From the NCBI GenBank assembly GCA_023460175.1, contig JAEWRC010000204.1, positions 1-9,103 on the forward strand: DNA of 9,103 nt. The letters are read 5' to 3'. The DNA is from Actinomycetes bacterium. Lineage in GTDB: Bacteria; Actinomycetota; Actinomycetes; Mycobacteriales; Mycobacteriaceae. Below the pieces are notes generated by a model. It was not told where the DNA came from. It did no database searches and worked only from the letters and a program-made list of their open reading frames with translations. This document shows positions 6,624-9,103 of this stretch, piece after piece. The position numbers and the translations under genes were made by a program. Position 1 is the stretch's first letter. Each line of letters starts with the position of its first letter.

Positions 6624-6639
6624 CTACGCTGCGTAGTAT
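6624..6639 (+). promoter_or_regulatory. ctaC promoter candidate with a 13-bp perfect palindrome
   Basis: CTACGC-T-GCGTAG (6624-6636) is a perfect inverted repeat with a one-base centre. It overlaps two TAnnnT -10 candidates, TACGCT (6625-6630) and TAGTAT (6634-6639). No good -35 is visible upstream. A site of this shape on the -10 could be an operator that controls the oxidase genes. The alternative is a chance palindrome in GC-rich DNA. Confidence 0.4.
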
Positions 6640-6700
6640 TCGATTCGCGACGCGTGCGTATGCGATTGGATTGACTGGAACTCATACAGGAGGCACCGAC

Positions 6701-7756
6701 GTGAAAACCCGCGGGCAGGCCTTGTCACAAGGTCGTTCTCGTCGGTTCCGGATGGTGGGTCTGGCGGCGACGCTGGGCCTGCTGGCGGTCACCCTGAGCG
6801 GCTGCAGCTGGCAGGACGTCATCGGTCTGGGTTGGCCCAAGGGCATCACCCCCGAGGCGCATGCCAACTACAACCTGTGGATCGGCTCGGTAATCACGGC
6901 GTTCGTGGTCGGCGGCATCGTCTACGTGCTGCTGTTCTGGACGTCGGTATTCCACCGCAAGAAGGACACCGACACCGACTTCCCCCGCCAGTTCGGCTAC
7001 AACATGCCGCTGGAACTGGTGCTCACCGTCATCCCGTTCCTCATCATCTCGGTGCTCTTCTACTACACGGTGGTGGTGCAGGAGAAGATCATGAACATCG
7101 ACCCCAACCCAGAAGTCGTGGTCGACGTCACGGCCTTCCAGTGGAACTGGAAGTTCGGCTACCAGAGCATCAACTTCGCCGACGGCACCTACAGCTACGA
7201 GGGCGCCGACGAGGAGCGCAAGGCGGCCATGATCTCCCGGCCCGAGGCCCATCCCGACAGCGACCACGAGGTCCGCGGCGCGATCGCCGGCCTGGATCCC
7301 GAGGACCGCTCGTACCTGAACTTCAACGATGTCGAGACGCTGGGCACCAGCGAGGAGATCCCGGTGCTGGTGCTGCCCGTCGGCAAGCGCATCGAGTTCC
7401 AGATCGCCTCGTCCGACGTGATCCACGCCTTCTGGGTGCCGGAGTTCCTGTTCAAGCGGGACGTCATGCCCAACCCGGTGCAGAACAACTCCCAGCACAT
7501 CTTCCAGGTCAGCGAGATCACCAAGACCGGTGCGTTCGTCGGGCGCTGCGCTGAGATGTGCGGCACCTACCACTCGATGATGAACTTCGAGGTCCGGGTC
7601 GTGGAACCGAACGACTTCAAGGCCTACATGCAGCAGCGCATCGACGGGAAGAGCAACGCCCAGGCGCTGGCGGCGATCAACCAGGCGCCGCTGGCCGTCA
7701 CCACCCAGCCGTTCGACACGCGGCGCGGTGAGCTGGCCTCCGGACCGCGGAACTAA
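6701..7756 (+). CDS. ctaC: Cytochrome c oxidase subunit II (aa3 type), lipoprotein
   Basis: CtaC takes electrons from the cytochrome cc subunit of the bc1 complex through its CuA centre and passes them to subunit I of the aa3 oxidase, in the mycobacterial bcc-aa3 supercomplex. The 351-aa product has a signal peptide with lipobox LSGC (C35 predicted lipidated), two membrane helices (about 60-80 and 103-125), and an outside cupredoxin domain. All CuA ligands are present: H242 in VIHAFWVPE, and C283, E285 (carbonyl), C287, H291 and M294 in the CxExCxxxHxxM motif. The aromatic electron-entry patch FQWNWKFGY (146-154) is intact. An Actinobacteria-type insertion lies at about 165-215. The GTG at 6701 is seven bases after AGGAGG (6688-6693); the longer open frame from 6521 is upstream non-coding. 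ctaF follows after 18 bases. Confidence 0.96.
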   Translation: MKTRGQALSQGRSRRFRMVGLAATLGLLAVTLSGCSWQDVIGLGWPKGITPEAHANYNLWIGSVITAFVVGGIVYVLLFWTSVFHRKKDTDTDFPRQFGYNMPLELVLTVIPFLIISVLFYYTVVVQEKIMNIDPNPEVVVDVTAFQWNWKFGYQSINFADGTYSYEGADEERKAAMISRPEAHPDSDHEVRGAIAGLDPEDRSYLNFNDVETLGTSEEIPVLVLPVGKRIEFQIASSDVIHAFWVPEFLFKRDVMPNPVQNNSQHIFQVSEITKTGAFVGRCAEMCGTYHSMMNFEVRVVEPNDFKAYMQQRIDGKSNAQALAAINQAPLAVTTQPFDTRRGELASGPRN

Positions 7757-7774
7757 GGGACGAGGGGACGCCTC

Positions 7775-8194
7775 ATGCATATCGAATCCAGGTTGTTCGA
7801 GATCCTCACCGCGTTCTTCGTGGTGACCACCGTGGTCTACGCCGTGCTCACGGCCATGTACGCCGACGGTGGCGTCGAGTGGGCGGGCACCACCGCGCTG
7901 GCGCTGTCCGGCGGGCTGTGCCTGATCATCGGCACGTTCTTCCGGTTCGTGGCCCGACGGTTGGACACCCGGCCCGAGGACTACGAGGACGCCGAGATCA
8001 GCGACGGCGCCGGCGAGCTGGGCTTCTTCGCCCCGCACAGCTGGTGGCCGGTGTCGCTGGCGCTGTGCGCCTCGGTCACCGCGGTCGGCGTGGCCCTGTA
8101 CCTGCCCTGGCTGATCTTCACCGGATTCACCTTCGTGATCCTGGGCGCGAGCGGCTGGGTCTGGGAGTACTACCTGAAGCCCGAGAAGCACTGA
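7775..8194 (+). CDS. ctaF: Cytochrome c oxidase subunit IV, actinobacterial type
   Basis: CtaF is the small membrane subunit of the aa3 oxidase found in Actinobacteria, without clear similarity to subunit IV of other phyla. The product is 139 aa with four predicted membrane helices (about 7-28, 39-60, 91-110 and 113-131). They are joined by a hydrophilic loop (61-90) containing the typical RPEDYEDAEISDGAGELGFFAPHSWWP stretch, split here by position as RPEDYEDAE at 66-74 and GFFAPHSWWP at 83-92. The C-terminus EYYLKPEKH is characteristic. GAGGGG lies seven bases before the ATG. The gene is 18 bases downstream of ctaC and almost surely co-transcribed with it. Confidence 0.94.
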   Translation: MHIESRLFEILTAFFVVTTVVYAVLTAMYADGGVEWAGTTALALSGGLCLIIGTFFRFVARRLDTRPEDYEDAEISDGAGELGFFAPHSWWPVSLALCASVTAVGVALYLPWLIFTGFTFVILGASGWVWEYYLKPEKH

Positions 8195-8261
8195 TCCCGC
8201 CCGGATCCGCGGCGAAGGTCACAATCGTGGCGCGACACGGCGTGCCGGCCAACTGTCGGAT

Positions 8262-8313
8262 CGGTTCGGCGCCCTCGGTTGGGTAGTGTGGCCGAGGCGC
8301 AAACCGAACGGTT
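8262..8313 (+). promoter_or_regulatory. mmpS3 promoter candidate inside nested inverted repeats
   Basis: A TAGTGT -10 candidate (8284-8289) sits in the loop of an inverted repeat, GCGCC(C)TCGG (8269-8278) against CCGAGGCGC (8292-8300), with one bulged base. Outside it a second pair, CGGTTCGG (8262-8269) against CCGAACGG (8304-8311, 7/8), shares nearly the same centre. The right arm also belongs to a separate 12-bp palindrome, AACCG-AA-CGGTT (8302-8313). No convincing -35 is seen. The symmetry suggests a repressor site or a strand-extruding structure over the promoter of mmpS3. Confidence 0.45.
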
Positions 8314-8355
8314 GTGCCCGTCGCGGGTGATCTAGTCGAGAAGGACAAGGCGAAG

Positions 8356-8769
8356 ATGAGCGGGCCGAATTCTCCGGAACCGGGGTCTGCGGACGATCCT
8401 GACGACCTCACCGCCGGCGAACTGCCGCCGGAGGAGTTCCCGTCGCAGGCCTACTCCGCACCGGAGTCCGAGCAGTTCGTCTCTGGGCCCTACGTGCCCG
8501 CCGATCCGGGGCTCTACGACTACGACAGCTATGACGCGGCCACCGAGGTCGTCGGCGACGAGGCGCCGCCGCGCTGGCCCTGGGTGGTCGGGGTCACCGC
8601 CATCATCGCCGCCATCGCCCTGGTGGTCTCGGTGTCCCTGCTGGTGACCAGCACCGACACCGACACCCTGGCCACGCAGACCTCCACGCCGACGACACCG
8701 CCGGTCCAGGACGAGATCACCACGCCCGAGCCGCCCCCCCCCCCCCCGCCGCCGCCCCGCGGGGGGGGG
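8356..8769 (+). pseudogene. mmpS3: MmpS3 family membrane protein, truncated at a chimeric junction
   Basis: The first about 125 residues match MmpS3 (Rv2198c), which lies next to ctaF in mycobacteria. There is an acidic N-terminus MSGPNSPEPG, then SAPESEQFVSGPYVPAD (34-50), LYDYDSYD (53-60), RWPWVVGV (73-80), one membrane helix (about 75-97), and PPVQDEITTPEP (115-126) leading into the Pro-rich linker. In known homologues the linker is followed by Thr/Pro-rich sequence and a C-terminal MmpS domain outside the membrane. Here the linker becomes C14, a short GCC run and G10, and nothing MmpS-like follows. The frame stays open to a stop at 8961, but that part reads through unrelated DNA. The ATG at 8356 is preceded by AAGG (8347-8350); an in-frame GTG at 8314 would add 14 residues and lacks a Shine-Dalgarno. 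The truncation is more likely an assembly fault than a real mutation. Confidence 0.8.
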
Positions 8770-8770
8770 G
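8734..8770. repeat. Low-complexity C14 ... G10 fold-back at the junction
   Basis: A run of 14 C (8734-8747), 13 bases of G/C-only sequence and a run of 10 G (8761-8770) face one another as complementary arms. CCCCGCGGGG (8755-8764) is itself a palindrome. Homopolymers this long are very rare in mycobacteria and typical of sequencing or assembly failure. The C run can partly be the natural proline linker of mmpS3, but the G run has no such explanation. Confidence 0.85.
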
Positions 8771-9103
8771 TGGCCCCCACGGCAGGTCCGGCGCCGCCTA
8801 GCGCACGTCGGGCCTGCCAACTTCACGTATCAGGCCGTCGGCCGTGCCGTCCAGCGTATGCACGGCCGTGTCCCGTTGTTGCTCCAGCAGCAGCCGGCGG
8901 GCGGCCTCATAACATTCTTCGATGTGCTGATTGCCGACTTTGCGCAGCACCACAAAGCTGATGGTGGATGAAATAGCGCTGCCGATCAGCGGCACGTATT
9001 TAGCGCCATACTTGCCTGCCAATTTCTTGGCGCCCATGCGAACCAGGATATTCACGACCCGGTCCGTGGTCAGAACCCGGCCCACCAAGCCTACGCCCAT
9101 GCT
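8771..9103. other. Non-mycobacterial segment at right end (foreign or mis-joined DNA)
   Basis: From just after the G10 run the sequence changes in base composition and codon use. A hand count over 8881-9060 gives 78 A/T of 180, about 57% GC; the single line 8521-8580 inside mmpS3 is 75% GC. It carries only the end of one minus-strand gene. No integrase, IS end, direct repeat, tRNA or attachment site is seen at the boundary. The exact breakpoint cannot be placed better than between about 8748 and 8798. Confidence 0.75.
8798..9103 (-). CDS. 3' end of an unrelated membrane-associated protein gene, possibly EcsC-like
   Basis: The minus strand is open from the right edge to a TAG at 8798-8800, giving the last 101 residues of a protein; the 5' end is outside the window. 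It reads TTDRVVNILVRMGAKKLAGK, then KYGAKYVPLIGSAISSTISF with a hydrophobic stretch, then VVLRKVGNQHIEECYEAARR and a charged end, REVGRPDVR. The pattern of a lysine/arginine helix, a VPLIGSAIS turn with a short membrane segment, and FVVLRKVGN is reminiscent of the C-terminal part of EcsC-family proteins, a tentative guess. Codons such as TTG, AAA, ATA, TCA and TGT, and about 57% GC, are unlike the genes to the left and look proteobacterial. This strand and composition do not continue the mycobacterial locus, where qcr genes are expected after mmpS3. Confidence 0.6.
   Translation of the reverse strand, partial: SMGVGLVGRVLTTDRVVNILVRMGAKKLAGKYGAKYVPLIGSAISSTISFVVLRKVGNQHIEECYEAARRLLLEQQRDTAVHTLDGTADGLIREVGRPDVR

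Noticed and set aside
6671..6676. TTGACT as a -35 box for ctaC
   Set aside because: The matching -10 position would fall on the Shine-Dalgarno and start codon, and no TAnnnT box is present there.
6521..6700. N-terminal extension of ctaC from 6521
   Set aside because: The signal peptide and lipobox begin properly at GTG 6701 behind AGGAGG; the upstream part is the divergent promoter region.
6725..8191. Minus-strand open frame of 488 codons opposite ctaC-ctaF
   Set aside because: It is the antisense of two well-recognised oxidase genes and its translation is His/Asp/Val-rich shadow sequence without any domain.
8781..8818. Inverted repeat GGCAGG / CCTGCC as a terminator of the right-end gene
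   Set aside because: Arms are only six bases with a 26-base loop and no T-run, and it overlaps the gene's own coding end and the uncertain junction.
8771..9103. Genomic island or phage insertion at the right end
   Set aside because: No integrase, transposase, terminal repeat or attachment site is seen; only 333 bases are available and the homopolymer joint favours an artefact.

Overview
The window is a chromosomal segment from a high-GC actinobacterium, almost certainly a mycobacterium (Mycobacterium/Mycolicibacterium). CobT, adenosine kinase, AsnB, CtaC, CtaF and MmpS3 all read as close relatives of the M. tuberculosis Rv2208-Rv2198c proteins, in the same relative order. Codon use is strongly GC-rich up to about position 8760. 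After that the DNA changes abruptly to about 57% GC (hand count of 8881-9060) with different codon use.

Layout: (1) 1-2263, minus strand: a DUF3043 membrane protein, then cobT (DMB phosphoribosyltransferase), then cobS (cobalamin synthase). cobT and cobS overlap by four bases, and cobS runs off the left edge. These two enzymes attach the lower ligand of cobalamin. (2) 2264-2823: a divergent promoter region and a HesB/IscA-type Fe-S carrier with two plausible in-frame starts. (3) 2842-3450, minus: an unnamed Pro-rich, single-pass, secreted-domain protein (Rv2203-like). It is divergent from (4) adoK at 3594-4568, adenosine kinase. (5) 4584-6521, minus: asnB/ltsA, a class II glutamine amidotransferase of the family that amidates meso-DAP in mycobacterial peptidoglycan. 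It is divergent from (6) ctaC-ctaF at 6701-8194, subunits II and IV of the aa3 oxidase of the bcc-aa3 supercomplex. (7) mmpS3 begins at 8356 but is lost inside its Pro-rich region at a C14...G10 low-complexity stretch. (8) From about 8771 to the right edge lies unrelated lower-GC DNA with the 3' end of a minus-strand membrane-protein gene, possibly EcsC-like.

Most of the window is ordinary conserved mycobacterial core genome. No new defence, mobile or biosynthetic system is visible. The points worth a second look are the chimeric-looking junction at 8734-8800, three dyad or tandem-repeat structures in intergenic promoters (2325-2353, 6624-6636, 8262-8313), the near-perfect Shine-Dalgarno before a TTG codon upstream of the Fe-S carrier, and probable leaderless starts for asnB and the DUF3043 gene.
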